Below are positions 1 through 10,867 of a stretch of 64,000 bases of DNA, piece after piece. The stretch is taken from positions 620,001 to 684,000 of the forward strand of contig JAITYX010000102.1 in the NCBI GenBank assembly GCA_021018815.1, given 5' to 3'. Positions within the stretch are counted from its first letter, which is position 1, and every line of letters begins with the position of its first letter. The stretch is from Talinum fruticosum (taxonomy: Eukaryota > Streptophyta > Magnoliopsida > Caryophyllales > Talinaceae). The notes beneath the pieces are model-generated. The model was given only the letters and a program-made list of their open reading frames with translations, had not been told where the DNA came from and ran no database searches. Made by a program: the position numbers and the translations under genes.

Positions 1-916
1 GGGAGGTTTTCGAATTGGGTTCGGTTTCGTTTCCTCCTTCCCTTTCTTCCTCTCGGTTCCCCTTTCCTCCTTCTTTCCCGACCCCCTGCTCCTTCGTTCT
101 GCTTTGATTCCTCTCGGTTCTCGCTCTCTGGTCTCGGTTCTAACTCGGGTTCTACCCGGTTCAGCTGCCCATCCTCCTCTCGCTCGCCGGCTGCCGATTT
201 CCGGCGTCCCTTTCGCTTTCCCCGCTTCGGCGTCCTCTCGTTCCTCTTTCTTCTTCTGCTCTGCTCGGCCCCTCAAGCCCGAGCTCTCCCTTGCCCACCA
301 GCGGCGGCGACCTCGCCGTTCAGGCGCTCACCGCCACTGGCCCCTCGCGCTCTCTCCCGCTCTCGCTTTGTTCGCTTCTACTTCGTCTCTGCTTTCTCCT
401 TTCTTTCGTTTCCCTTTTCTTTTCTCCTTCGTCCGGCGCCTGTCCTCGGGCTCGCCGTGCCCGCCGGCTGCCGGTTTCCGGCGTTGCCCTCACTCCCGCT
501 CGCTCTCCTTCTCTCTCTGTGCGCCTTCCCTCTCTCGCTTGCCTCTCGCTTCCTTTCGCTCTCCTCTCGTCTCTCCTTTCCCCCGTTCTTTTCTTTACTC
601 TCGGTCTCCTCTCTCTCCTCTTCTCCTAATCACACCTAATGGGCTTTGCTTGCCTAATCCAATTGGACCCCTTCCTCCTTGCTTTAATCATATGCCAGTT
701 CTCCTTTTCTCAACTGCCAGCAATCCCCATTCTCATTCCCTTTTTCTTTTTTTTTTTTTTTTAATTGGGCCCAACTAGCTTCTCAAGGCCCAATAAGCTA
801 GCCCATGCTCGGTTTCGGTTCTCGGGTTTCTAATTCCGACTCGGAAAAATTCTAATTCACTTAATTTAATAATTTGATTCACTAGCAAGCAAACACCGAA
901 ATTTCGGGGTCTTACA
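1..916 (-). mobile_element. Family-A long LTR, first ~0.9 kb, cut by window edge
   Basis: Read on the minus strand this begins TGTAAGACCCCGAAATTTC at 916 and runs left out of the window. It aligns by eye with the start of the complete solo LTR at 52982-55971: the CCCGAAATTTC start, the GAACCGAAACCCGAG segment, the TTGGGCC segment and then a purine-rich, GC-rich block. The LTR sits inside the coding sequence of a FAR1-type transposase, whose downstream part starts at 917. The other end and its target duplication lie outside the window, so solo LTR versus full element cannot be decided. Long open frames here (for example 104-778) come from strand composition bias, not coding. Confidence 0.75.
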
Positions 917-2755
917 TAGGCGGTTCACCTGCCCTCGGGTTTACCATCGGAGATGCATATAATATGCTTGCTGCAGATAAAAGAAAGCACTTGGACTGTA
1001 TTGATAGTAACACTTTAATGGGAATATTGAGGAAAAGGAAAGTTGAGGATGTCAACTTTTCCTTTGACTTTGAATTTGGCGAAGGATCAAGTCTCACTAG
1101 CATTTTTGGAGGGATAGCATGATGACGAGAAGATTATGATCTCTTTGGAGATGTGATTATATTTGACACCACATACGGGACCAACAAATACGACATGATA
1201 TGTGCACCATTTGTTGGAATAAACCATCACAATAAGAATATAATGCTTGGATGTGGGTTCATTTTGAATGAAAGGATAGAGTCATTTATCCGGCTTTTTC
1301 AAACTTTCTTGGAATCAATCGGTGGAAAGCATCCTAAGACTATAATGACAGACCAAGCACCTTCCATTGCTGCTGCTATCAAAGTGGTATTTCCGTAAGC
1401 ACATCACGGACTATGTGTGTGGCATATTATTGAAAATTCAAAGAATCATATAAGAATGTTGAGATGTCGGGAGAATTTCACGAGACAAATTCAACCATGT
1501 ACTCATGGGTTGTGATACTGAAGAAGAATTTAATCATTATTGGACTAGGTAAGAGCTTCATTGTAGCTTCTTTTCCAAATTAATTAATTTTGTTATCTTA
1601 ATGTAAAAAGATACCCTGCAAAAGACTAAAAGTTCACTGCAGAATAGAATTGATACCCTGTAAATATAGTAAATGTTCACTATACAATACTATATTGAAA
1701 TTATTTTCTTTTGTTTTCTTTTGATTTTCCCGGGTTGACTACAGAATACAATTGTGCTGAAAATGATTGGCTCAAGAAGCGTCATAGAAGTAGACATCAT
1801 TGATGTCCGGCTTTCGTAAAGATTTTTGTTTCGGAGGCATCTTATCTTCCCGGAGGGTCGAATCAACCAATCGCTCAATTTCTTGCGGACTTCAAGCAAC
1901 TACCGATCTTTGTGAATTTTATAATAACTTTCTTGATGTGGTAGCTGAGTGGAGAAGTAAAGAGAACGGAAAAGACTATGATTGTTGGGATGGACGGCCG
2001 AAACCTGTTTTGCCCATGCACATCTATTGAGTCATGCAACGGAAGTGTATACGGCTGAAGCGTATCATATTTTTCAGCAAGAGTACAAAAAGAAGTATCT
2101 TGTGCACAGACCAAAATTCAAGAGACCGCTTCATGTTTAACATATAGAGTATGGAGGGAACAAGTTGATGAATTTTTCCACATTGTTAACATCAATTGAG
2201 TCAATGAAACAGACTTCTTGTACATGCAAAAAATTTAAAGAAATGGGAATTTCAGTGCTTCCATATCTTGAGGATATTTAACATGTATTGTGTCAAGAAG
2301 ATACCCGAGAAATATATATTGGATAGATGGAGGAAAAACATCAAGGTTTGGGGAGGTGATAATAATGCAAGATGTTTCAAGCAAATCTACCGGCACTTCG
2401 TCATCGGTTTGGCGGTTGCAAGCAGTGCGAAAATTTAGTACCCTCATAATTGCATCCGCCACAAATGAGAAAACAAGAGCTTTTTGGGACGAATTGTTTG
2501 GAAAGGCTAAGGATGCTCTTGAAAACGATATTGGCCCAATATACCATTGTGGATCGAAGAGGAAAATTTAAACTTAAGAGGAATAGTCCAAAATCCCAAT
2601 AAGACAAGGGAGAAAGGGCAAAGAAATAAAAGAAAAGTGAGCGTAGCTAAAATGATGAGCAATCAAGTGAAGGCAAGAAAGAAGAATGCTTCAAAGCAAG
2701 CCACAAATAGCATTAGCCCTCTTAACATAAGCCCAAACATTCCAAGCAATGAGTG
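917..2755 (+). pseudogene. FAR1/FRS-type MULE transposase relic, N-terminus cut off by LTR
   Basis: FAR1/FRS proteins and the related Jittery-type MULE transposases carry a WRKY-GCM1-like DNA-binding domain, a MULE transposase domain and a SWIM finger. Visible here in order: the linker GFTIGDAYNML (about 940), the MULE core with DTTYGTNKYDMICAPFVG and TDQAPSIAAAIKVVFP (1140-1397), LCVWHI just after a stop at 1396, a GT-AG intron at 1549-1744, the segment FCFGGILSSRRVEST (1822), a degenerate SWIM finger around CTCKKF (2225) and a basic C-terminus ending near 2755. The DNA-binding domain is missing because a family-A LTR entered upstream at 917. Several stops and frameshifts make it non-functional. 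It could be a domesticated FRS pseudogene rather than a transposon gene; the convergent Ulp1-like gene favours a MULE. Confidence 0.85.
1549..1744 (+). other. Intron of the FAR1-type relic carrying CCCTGCA/TTCACTGCAG motifs
   Basis: Donor AG|GTAAGAG at 1549 and acceptor TTGACTACAG ending at 1744 separate the two halves of the MULE domain, and homology resumes right after the acceptor (YNCAENDWLKKR). Between about 1608 and 1690 the intron contains repeated short motifs of the forms ATACCCTGCAAAAGAC and AAAGTTCACTGCAGAA. The same motif types occur in an intron of the Ulp1-like relic and at 7825-7990. Confidence 0.6.
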
Positions 2756-3109
2756 AAGACATGTTGTGGATGTTGAAGAACATACATGGAATTCATTGAT
2801 AATTGCAAATTGATCATTGAAGATGTCGATATTGCGAGAACTTTTTGAGCACCTTTATATTATTAAAACATATATGGTACATTTAGTGGTTATTATTAAA
2901 AACTTACACGGTAATAGATTGTGATTATTATTGGTTGTTATTAACTCTTATTAGTTTGTGACACATTGATGGTTTCAATTTTTATAGAACTTTAGTGTAC
3001 TTTTTCTCTGTTGCGGTGAACCTTTTCTCTATTGCAATGAACCTTTAACTACGATTTATAAGGTTGTTTGGAAACTTACAATTTGGAAACTTAAATAACC
3101 GCCGAAGCA
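2756..3109. repeat. AT-rich spacer with GAACCTTTTCTC motif array
   Basis: No coding signal. From about 2985 to 3050 the sequence repeats GAACCTTTTCTCTATTGCA-like units of about 21-22 bases, preceded by TAGAACTTTAGTG. The same preceding block and array recur at 4877-4978 in an intron of the Ulp1-like relic, which links the two flanks. Confidence 0.55.
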
Positions 3110-3560
3110 ATGAGCCGTACGGCCGTGCGGGTATCGCACGGGATACCGTGCAGATTTTGTGGCTGTTTCGCACGGCCGTGCATGTCTCGCACAGCCGGCT
3201 GTGCGAAAACTCTGAAAACTCTGAACTCTCTGGATGATTCGCACGGCCGTGCATGTATCGTACGGGGTACCGTGCATGTTTTGTGGCTGTTTCGCACGGC
3301 CATGCGAGTCTCGTACAGCCGGCTGTGCGAAAACTCGAAAAACTCGAACTCTCTAGACAATTCGCATGGCCGTGCAGGTATCGCACGAGGTACCGTGCGG
3401 GTTTTGTGGCTGTTTCGCACGGCTGTGTGAAAACTCCGAACTCTCCGGATGATTCGCACGGCCGTGCAGCTTCCGCACGAGGTACCGTGCGAAAGCCCTG
3501 AACTCTCTGCCCATTTCGTACAGCTCGTACGACTTCGCACTGAGGGCTGTGCGACCTTCT
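3110..3560. repeat. Palindrome-rich minisatellite, ~124-bp period
   Basis: Units start near 3110, 3233, 3355 and 3449. The palindrome GCACGGCCGTGC or a one-base variant marks them at 3117, 3241, 3364 and 3455, giving spacings of 124, 123 and 91, so the third unit lost part of its second half. A full unit also holds a near-palindrome GCACG..GGTACCGTGC, a second GCACGGCCGTGC and the 16-base perfect palindrome GCACAGCCGGCTGTGC (3189-3204), then an ACTCTGAA-rich stretch. The array is strikingly GC-rich beside its AT-rich flanks. Open frames on both strands here follow from the repeat and are not called. Confidence 0.85.
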
Positions 3561-3784
3561 TTGGCTTCGAACCCTTCGCTCGATTATCTAACCCAAAACT
3601 AAATAAATATCATTGAAATCATCATAGAATTGGGTTAAATAATGCCTTAAAAGCCGATAAAAATGAGGTTTAACAAAGGTCATGAGACGTGACTTTTTCT
3701 AAATTGCAGAGTGAATCTTTTCCATATTACAGTGAATCTTTTCTCTACTACTATAGTGAACCTTTTTCAAATTTATTATATAAT
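3561..3784. repeat. Spacer with degenerate GTGAATCTTTTC motifs
   Basis: No gene seen. At about 3693-3768 four degenerate copies of the GTGAACCTTTTCTC motif occur, as in the flanking arrays. The rest is AT-rich sequence without recognised features. Confidence 0.45.
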
Positions 3785-4115
3785 CTTCTAATTTTATAAC
3801 CCTAAGGCTACTTAAGTTCTCAACTTGGGGTTAATAACCCTTTCTTAGATTGACGGATGCGCGGTTCTAGGTTTTCGAAGGTTTTTCCGGAAATTTCGGT
3901 AGAGTTTCCTTTATAATATGACTAATCCCATAGGCTTAAAGCCCTAACCCTGCATGAAACACAATCATAAACTCAACGAGCCACATGCTCGGAGTATCAC
4001 AAACACAACTCAACGAGCCACACGCTCGGAGTATTCACTTAGGGCTTTTACATTCAAAATAAAACTTAAGTTCACATACACCGATCTTTACAAAGCATGA
4101 AAAACATATATACCA
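3785..4115 (-). mobile_element. Family-A LTR fragment (3' portion)
   Basis: On the minus strand this matches the last ~350 bases of the solo LTR ending at 55971: the AAGATCGGTGTATGTGAAC block, the duplicated CTCCGAGC(G/A)TGTGGCTCGTTGAG motif (about 3975-4035 on the plus strand), the GGGTTAGGGCTTTAAGCC segment, the CGAAATTTCC segment and AACCCCAAGTTGAGA. The final bases of the LTR are missing. No target duplication was found, so this is a truncated remnant. Confidence 0.75.
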
Positions 4116-4859
4116 AATATATATACCTTCTACAATTAAAGTTGAACATCATCTCTTAATGTAGATGTTTCGATGATATACAATACAGCTCAAACCAACG
4201 AATAGCGAGAATGCTATAATTTGCGGGCTCCAATAGAAAACACAAGATTAATTCCTACTAAAATATACAAAACAACCCCTAAAAAAATCTAAACGAAAGA
4301 TTAACCTAACCCTTGATGTTACCATGTAGCCTCCCACTTCTCCTTCTTGCAGGAGCACCTTCCTGCTCATTCTCCAATTGAAAACCACTCGAAGGACACC
4401 TCTTTTATAATTCTATTTTGGTAATTTTGACACTTATTTTCATTCAAAGAAGAAAGTTCATTTTGATCATTGACGATGATATTGTAGCAATATTTGGCCC
4501 TTAATTTCTTCAACAATGCATCCTGTAGAAGGAAAAAAAGAAATATAAAAAACACAATCATAAAAGAAATATAAAAAAGTATTTCAACTTACATTGCATT
4601 TCTTAAATCCAGCATCCCATTTGTCGGGATCTCCCTTGTACGTCTCCATGTGTCGCATTGCATAAATCCCCGAATCATGATATGATTCGTCTGAAGCAAT
4701 AGTTGTCCATCGCAATTTCAAATGTTCAAGTTGGAAACTAGCCAAAGAAACAACTTTACCCCTTGTTGATCTTGGGATTCTATTTATACAACGATGATAG
4801 TATTTCGAAAAGCAACGACACTAGCAAAAAAAAAGGGCATGGTATAGTTATGGTACATT

Positions 4860-4980
4860 TTTCGCATAATTTTCATAGAACTTTAGTGGACATGTTTTCT
4901 ATTACAGTGAACCTTTTCTCTAATGCAGTAAACCTTTTCTTTAATGCAGATGAACCTTTTCTCTAATGCAAGGTGAATAT
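4860..4980. repeat. GAACCTTTTCTCTAATGCA array inside Ulp1-like gene intron
   Basis: Five tandem degenerate units of about 21 bases built on GTGAACCTTTTCTCTAATGCA-like sequence, preceded by TAGAACTTTAGTGG. The same composite stands at 2985-3050. It lies in a presumed intron between Ulp1-domain exons, with no coding role. Confidence 0.6.
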
Positions 4981-6454
4981 TTAACGATAAAATTAAGATA
5001 GAAGATTACCAAGAGTTAAAAAATGGTATAATCACCGGGACTTTTCTCACTTTTCTGAGAAACATTATCTATAATCTCCACCTTCTTTCTCAACAAATTG
5101 AAACACACAACAAAGTAACGTCTATTATGGAATATAGGGAAGAATATCTCGAACATATCAACACAACTTTAAACATCATATGAAAGCAACGTCAAGTCAA
5201 GCAACTAAAATGCAAATACAAAAAGATCTTACCAGATTTGACTTTAGAATGTCAAGCCAGGAAGTGATTTGAATCGCATCATCTATAACTTTTTCAAAAG
5301 ATTTAAACTTCTCCACGGAATATTCACTATCGTCACCCCCACCTTTAAGCTCCATCTACGTCATAACATTTAAATTAATTGAACATGGACTACAAAGAGC
5401 AAGCACAAACTGAAGTATCTTAAAAACAACAATTTACTTACATATGGAGTACACCCAAAAAGAACCTTGACGGTGATTGAGGATCCTTCAATTTCTCCGA
5501 ATGATTTAGTAAGTACGAGAATAAATCAATCACATCAGGATCCAAATGATCCGCATACCCCAGAGTTCTAATAACCGATCTAAGAACCTTGAAATGTACA
5601 TCGGCAAATAATATTTCATTGAAAAAAAAATTGGATGTATGGTGACCTCAAATAATATTTCACCGAAAATAAAAATTAACATCTAATAAATTTATGAGAA
5701 TAAAAACTTCTTACGAGATTACCTCTCAAGATGAATTTCATCAATTGGAAGAAAACCCCAATCGAAATGCGCTTCTCTTCGCGGTCAAAGACTTCAAGGC
5801 ATCAATGTGCCTTTGGAAGTATGGTGACCTCAAATAAAGCCCTCGCAATTTCTTCCTTGGTGGTTGAACACTTCCGATATCTTGGCTCAACTTGGGGCTG
5901 CATTGTACATGAGTACTCGATCCACTTCGAGGATCTCCTTCATCACCATCACTTCGTTGATTATGACCTTCAGCAACCCCGGGATCCCCGGACTTGGTTG
6001 ATTATGACCTTCTACATCCGCATGACTTGGTTGATTAGGCGGTGGCTGAGATGAGGTGAAATCAAATCCTAAATCAAAGCTTGGAGGTGTAAAGTTGCCT
6101 AGCCCGTAAGTCCGATCATAAGTCTTGGCCAATTCAATGCAAGCCTCCCAAAATCCTTGATCATCTCGCAAACAAGTTGTCATCTTGACTTAAGGGAGGT
6201 GCCTGTTTTCCTCTATCAAGATTTTCACGTTCACCACCATGAAGATTTTCACATTGCGCAGATGGACCAGCTACGTCCTTAAAAACTTCCAATTTTGAGC
6301 ACCGAATTAATACATCCACCAAAGTACCTTCAACTTTGGACATGGCGGAACTCACTGGAAACATCCTACGCGCCTCACCAACCGACCGAACAACATCCAC
6401 CAAAGCATTCGAAAAGTTCTTCACGGACGTAGAAACTTTATGAATGCATGCCTA

Positions 6455-6565
6455 CAAAAAAATAATAAGAAAAGACCCTGCAGAAGAGAAAAGGTACCCT
6501 GCACATGACAAAAGGTACACTAAAAAAGACAAAAAGATAACATGAAAGAGGATACATTGTCAATA
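6455..6565 (-). repeat. Intron with AAAAGGTACCCTGCA units
   Basis: Between the exon ending in VDEEVRSKK and the exon beginning near HKVSTSVKNF, the minus-strand intron has a GT donor near 6565 and a TTTTTTTGTAG acceptor near 6454. On the plus strand it contains GACCCTGCAGAAG, AAAAGGTACCCTGCACATGAC and related units, the same motif family as 7825-7990. Confidence 0.5.
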
Positions 6566-7824
6566 CCTTTTTCGACCTGACCTCTTCATCAACTTCATCT
6601 TGAATGTCACATTCTCGTGAATTCGGTACCCCAATTCTATCATCTACAACCCCTTTTCCAAAGCACCCAACAGATTTCATTTCATAATTCATTCTCGTCC
6701 AAAAGATCTTTCCCAGTCCAATTTGATAAAATAGGAAATCTCCTTCCAATCACTCTTGTTTTGAAGAAGACACGATCCACATAGCAAAGGTATAATTTAA
6801 GATAAAGAAGAAACAGATCATTAGAACATAAATTTCTACAATAAAAAACACATTGTACTCTAAAAATTTATATGAATTAGAGTATTTACCATCAAGAATA
6901 GAATTGGACCTCTAAATATTCCATTTGGTTTCAGCTTCCATGTGTCCGTACACTTAACCAAACTATCCAATGTATATTTACACCAATTCAGGTTCTTCAC
7001 CTCTTGTAAATTGAAAACACTTTTCATCACAAGATGATTAACCTTTAGACTTTGATGTCCCTTAATAATGCAGGTAACCACATAAACAACAAAGTTCCTC
7101 TTAAAATCATCACCCCCTTGCCTTTGATGTTTCAATTTTTCAAGAAGTTGATATGTCGATGGAAATTTCCCATCCCATCGACTCTTCCACTGATTAACAT
7201 ATTCCTTATAAAAAGTTGGTTCATTCTTTTTGCCTCTTCAACGTCTTTAGGTCCCCTTTGAAAGTCTAATGTCAAATACACATCTTCTTCTCTAATGATC
7301 AATTCATCATTTTCCAACTTCAATGATCGTCTACAAGTGTCGAAGTTTTCAACAAGCCATCTAGATAGCCTTGACGGAATTGCATCAATTTTCAAACTAA
7401 ATAAAGAACCAAAACCCAGCTCAATAATATCTCTCTTCGTTCCACCGATACATTTGAAAGAAAGCTAACTAAAGAAGAAGGAGACATTCTTCTCTTGAGT
7501 TTGATAGGATCATGTTCCATACCGTAAACATCTTTATCACCTAAACAACCAATAAAGATTGATTACAATCTTAATAAAAAAAGTATTTAAAAGAGTCAAT
7601 TAAATTAAATAGCAATTAAATGTACCAAGATTATTAGTTTCTTGCGGTGAAACTTCTGAACGAGTTCTTTTATAATTCTAAAGTGCAACAGTCTTGACTC
7701 GCTTTTTCCTTATGCTATTATCATAAGAAAGAAAACAACAACCTTTAATAAGCTAATAGGATAACAAAAAATATATAACCATGAAAAATAGAGAATTAAA
7801 GACTCAATTTCAATAAACTAATAG

Positions 7825-7990
7825 GTACCTTGCAAATGACAAAAGGTACCCTGCACAACTTAATTTCGATAAAGACTCAATCAAAAGATACTCGCACAAC
7901 TTACTGATTGCAAAAGGACAAAAGGTACCCCGCACAGGACAAAAGGTACCCTGCACACTACTACATCTTACTAATTGCAGCAGATACAGC
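7825..7990. repeat. GGTACCCTGCACA-ACAAAA degenerate array
   Basis: At least four copies of AAAGGTACC(C/T)(T/C)GCACA, each followed by an ACAAAA-type spacer, are scattered over about 165 bases upstream of the Ulp1-like relic (its 5' side, minus strand). Spacing is irregular, so this is a motif cluster, not a clean tandem array. The same unit occurs in introns of both neighbouring relics. Confidence 0.55.
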
Positions 7991-10484
7991 AGGACAAAAA
8001 GGGATAGAGAATTAAAGATGGATGTGGGGTATGAAAGTTGGGTTAAGAAGGAGCACCATCTAAAGATAGCAGTTTGCAGCAAGTACAACTCTACATGGAA
8101 AATTCAACATACTTCATCACTGTTTTATTTTCAGGCTTCGGAAGTTGCATTTCTATTTTTCTTTGCTTAGTTTCCTAGCTTAGTACTACCTTAAATAGCA
8201 AACACATAGTTTCGAGCTTCAGGATAGAACCACATTGAATGTTGAAATCTCTCAATGATTGCCCAGTAAAAAGAACTCACATGTGAGTTCCAAGAGGAGA
8301 AAACAAGACTAAGAAGCTCTATCCATCCCAATTTACCTGAGTGCATTGTTTTCAGTGGCTTAAGAAAATGTGAGTCACAAGTTACAAAGCACTCAAACAA
8401 ATCAGGATATAGGATCTACCTACCGCCATTTGATTTTAGGATAGAAGTTGACTTAAGCTGCATGTATCCTAGTTTTTCTTATCAATGAGATTAGCATAGA
8501 CCATAAAGAAATTTGAAAGTCCCCTACATGACCTTCTTCCCTTTTCAATTAGTATTCATCAGCAAGATGACGTATCAACCAAGTTAGAGGGAGACTTCAA
8601 TATCTTTGAAGAGCATAAATTTTTCATGAAATTATGTTTCGAACAGCATGCAAATCAACAATACCATTCATCCCGTATGCAAAATCAGAACTATGTTTTC
8701 AAGCTAAGAAGGAAGTGCAATACAATCATCCCAAGTAAAAAAGTGGAGCCATAATGCTAGATCGTACCAGTCGTAATCCACCATGGAATTAGGTTAATAA
8801 ATCTCCTTGTTCAGGCAACATTAACAACAAATCCCACATAGTTTCTCTTTCAATTGTTGTGTGTATCCAGCAGAGAACATTTATTTTAGTTTTCAAGAGA
8901 AGGGGTATATGATGAGAGGTTTCTCAGGAAAGCGGACCCAAATTAAATTAGACGACCAAGGTTTGTAGAGACACACTAAAGAACGATGTATACAACCATA
9001 ATTATTCCACCCATACCCCACTGCATGCACACATCGGGGGCGGGATATAAGCTCTAATAATAATCTATTATTCCATACTGAATTACCCAAAATATTCATT
9101 TCTATACTCTACCATTGACTTGATAGTTTATCATTATGGCCTACCACCATTTCAAATGCCATAAAGTTGACACGATAGTGGTTTAGGACATAGTTACCAA
9201 GAAAACGCCATAATCTACCCCCGGTGCATTCCATGGACAAGCAATCTAAAGCAAGAATTAAACCAAATTTGTGAACTAAGCGCCAATCCACATTCCAGAT
9301 TAAGGGATACAAGGGCATTCTTGCTAAAAATGCATTAGGACTTAGGAAACTGAAGCAAAACTTTGAAAATGTCCTCAGCCAAAACAATTGCAGTTGTAAA
9401 CAAATACTATACTCATTGCTTTGCTAGCCCATCTTAATGACAATAACACTAATACTGGCACATAGTTCACTTCAAGTTGTTACAAACTCTTCCAAACATA
9501 AGGACACCACATTATGCTTCTAAGCCCGGCGGGTAGCAATTGGTATTTCAGTTTTGGTAAGTTTTGCAAAGATAAGCAGACTTTAGATAAAGAAATGAAA
9601 AAAAAATTCGTGGTAAGTTTCAATTCTGGTTGGGTCATTTCTGGTTTCAGGCCAAATTGGGGTTAGTGGTTTGCCCACTTCGGGTTTCGGATCTCATATC
9701 AATTTTGCCAAAGTCTATCTATAGACAATTGCATCCACCAGATAACACAAACTTACAAACTTCAAATACTGCAGACCATAGCAACCTCTTTTAGGTTTCA
9801 TACATTTCAAAACTTTAGAGGACCACATGTTCCTCCTCCAAAAGCCATTCGAAATTTCCCAATACTACACCAGAAATTATGTACGTAATTATAGAATTTG
9901 TGATAAACTAGTCTATTTTTTCAGTCACCGGAACACAACAATTGTCGCACACAGACTCACAATGGGATACTAAACATCAAGACCAAAGAAGAAAGCTATA
10001 TGTGCATCCTAATTGTGGTACCTCATCTTTGAAAGACTTTTTCTATTGAGAAGCATACTTGACTACGAAGTATACTTCCTAAGTCAAGTGCTCGAGTGTA
10101 CTATATGTGAATAAAGCTCCAATGTAGCGAGTAGTGTGAATAAAATTCCACAAATCCTAGCAAAAGGTCATTACTGATAGTGATGCCCATTCTCGGCCAC
10201 ACAAGTACGAGATAGACCTCAAATGACACCAAATAGCTGAATTGATGAATAGATACATGTGCCGTGTACAGGAAATGTGATCCCTAATGGTAGGCAAATT
10301 TAATAATGAAATAGAATAATAAAAATGAAAATCGAGACAAATTAGAACCCTAGAATCACAACAGGTAATTTCATAAACTCAATTACTAATATTTTCACCA
10401 GTTGTAAACCCTAGAATATAAAATTGAAAACAGAGAACAATGAAAGTGAAATCGAACAACTATAAAAATTCAAAAATCCCTTAC
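7991..10484. other. 2.5 kb without recognisable coding sequence
   Basis: Base composition is moderate and no frame shows a known domain. Small minus-strand open frames (8191-8400, 8893-9099, 9109-9387) do not resemble any family I know. The stretch could hold introns, small exons and 3' UTR of the minus-strand gene whose leader-like structure lies at 10485-10850. One short open continuation with a compatible phase begins at about 10270 after an acceptor-like AG and stops near 10145, but nothing confirms it. Confidence 0.3.
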
Positions 10485-10525
10485 CTCGTTTCAGCATTGT
10501 GAGAAGAAGGCCCGGGTACATCCAT
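10485..10525 (-). CDS. Candidate first coding exon of an unidentified gene
   Basis: On the minus strand an ATG at 10525-10523 opens MDVPGPSSHNAET plus two bases and ends at a strong donor GAG|GTAAGG (GT at 10484-10483). Just upstream, an acceptor TTTGTAG ends at 10539, pairing with a donor TTTC|GTAAGT at 10650-10649 to give a 112-nt leader intron. A pyrimidine-rich leader precedes it. This donor-acceptor-ATG-donor order is what a plant gene with an intron in its 5' UTR looks like. No downstream exon was identified, so the gene may be broken or simply unrecognised. The peptide matches no family I know. Confidence 0.35.
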
Positions 10526-10867
10526 CTTATGCGGCAAGCTACAAATTAGAGATGAAAAACAACCACAAAATTGAGCCCGAAACGATGAACGAAACTAAAC
10601 CTTCAAAAACTGAAAAAATCATCTCCAAATACAAAGAAATTGGAACTTACGAAAGAGATAAACAAGAAATCGAGTCTGGAATGAGCGCGCGAAACCTCGA
10701 GAGACAGAACTATAGAAGAAATTAGGGCACAATTCTTACTGGCAAGAGCAAGGAGAAGTGTTCCTTCCACTCGACTGAAGAAGAAAGTGAAATGAGAGGA
10801 GAGAGAAAGCCGAGAGCGGGGCGGGAGGAAGCCGAAGGTGTTTTGATGATTGAAGGTCACGCGCCAG
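10526..10867 (-). promoter_or_regulatory. Leader and promoter-like region of the candidate gene
   Basis: Minus-strand sequence from about 10860 to 10651 is rich in CT/TC stretches (CTCTCTCCTCTC, CTTCTTC) typical of plant 5' leaders, followed by a 112-nt GT-AG intron (10650-10539). Upstream, TATATAAT-type A/T sequence at 10896-10910 could serve as a TATA region. This is inferred from composition only. Confidence 0.25.

Larger units (their letters stand above)
4306..7700 (-). pseudogene. Ulp1/SENP-like (C48) transposon gene relic, multi-exon
   Basis: Members of this plant family carry a plant-mobile/DUF1985-like N-terminal part and a C-terminal Ulp1 cysteine-protease fold that in true SENPs cleaves SUMO. 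Exons read leftwards. At 7625-7700 there is a basic stretch. 7132-7530 includes GFGSLFSLKIDAIPS (with frameshifts) and REEDVYLTLDFQRG. 6860-7135 has DDFKRNFVVYVVTC, NLNWCKYTLDSLV and GPILFLMV. 6566-6749, 6161-6455 and 5887-6183 form a variable middle. The Ulp1 part is at 5455-5610, 5235-5355, about 5030-5165 (VEIIDNVSQ), 4590-4790 (YAMRHMETYKGDPDKW) and 4306-4540, ending GRLHGNIKG and a stop at 4306-4308. Frameshifts and stops abound. The expected catalytic His aligns with Arg (5118-5120) and the Cys with Ser (DSG, 4671-4673). It is convergent with the FAR1-type relic, as in Kaonashi-like MULEs. Confidence 0.8.

Noticed and set aside
104..778. 224-codon open frame and its overlapping neighbours
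   Set aside because: It lies in the GC-rich, strand-biased block of a family-A LTR read antisense; the product is Ser/Leu/Pro/Arg low complexity and the same artefact recurs in other LTR copies.
3045..3540. Overlapping open frames across the palindromic minisatellite
   Set aside because: The frames repeat with the ~124-bp unit on both strands, as expected from a GC-rich palindromic array without stops.
8893..9387. Minus-strand frames of 68 and 92 codons as exons
   Set aside because: No recognisable family, no supporting splice-site order and no similarity to anything else in the window.
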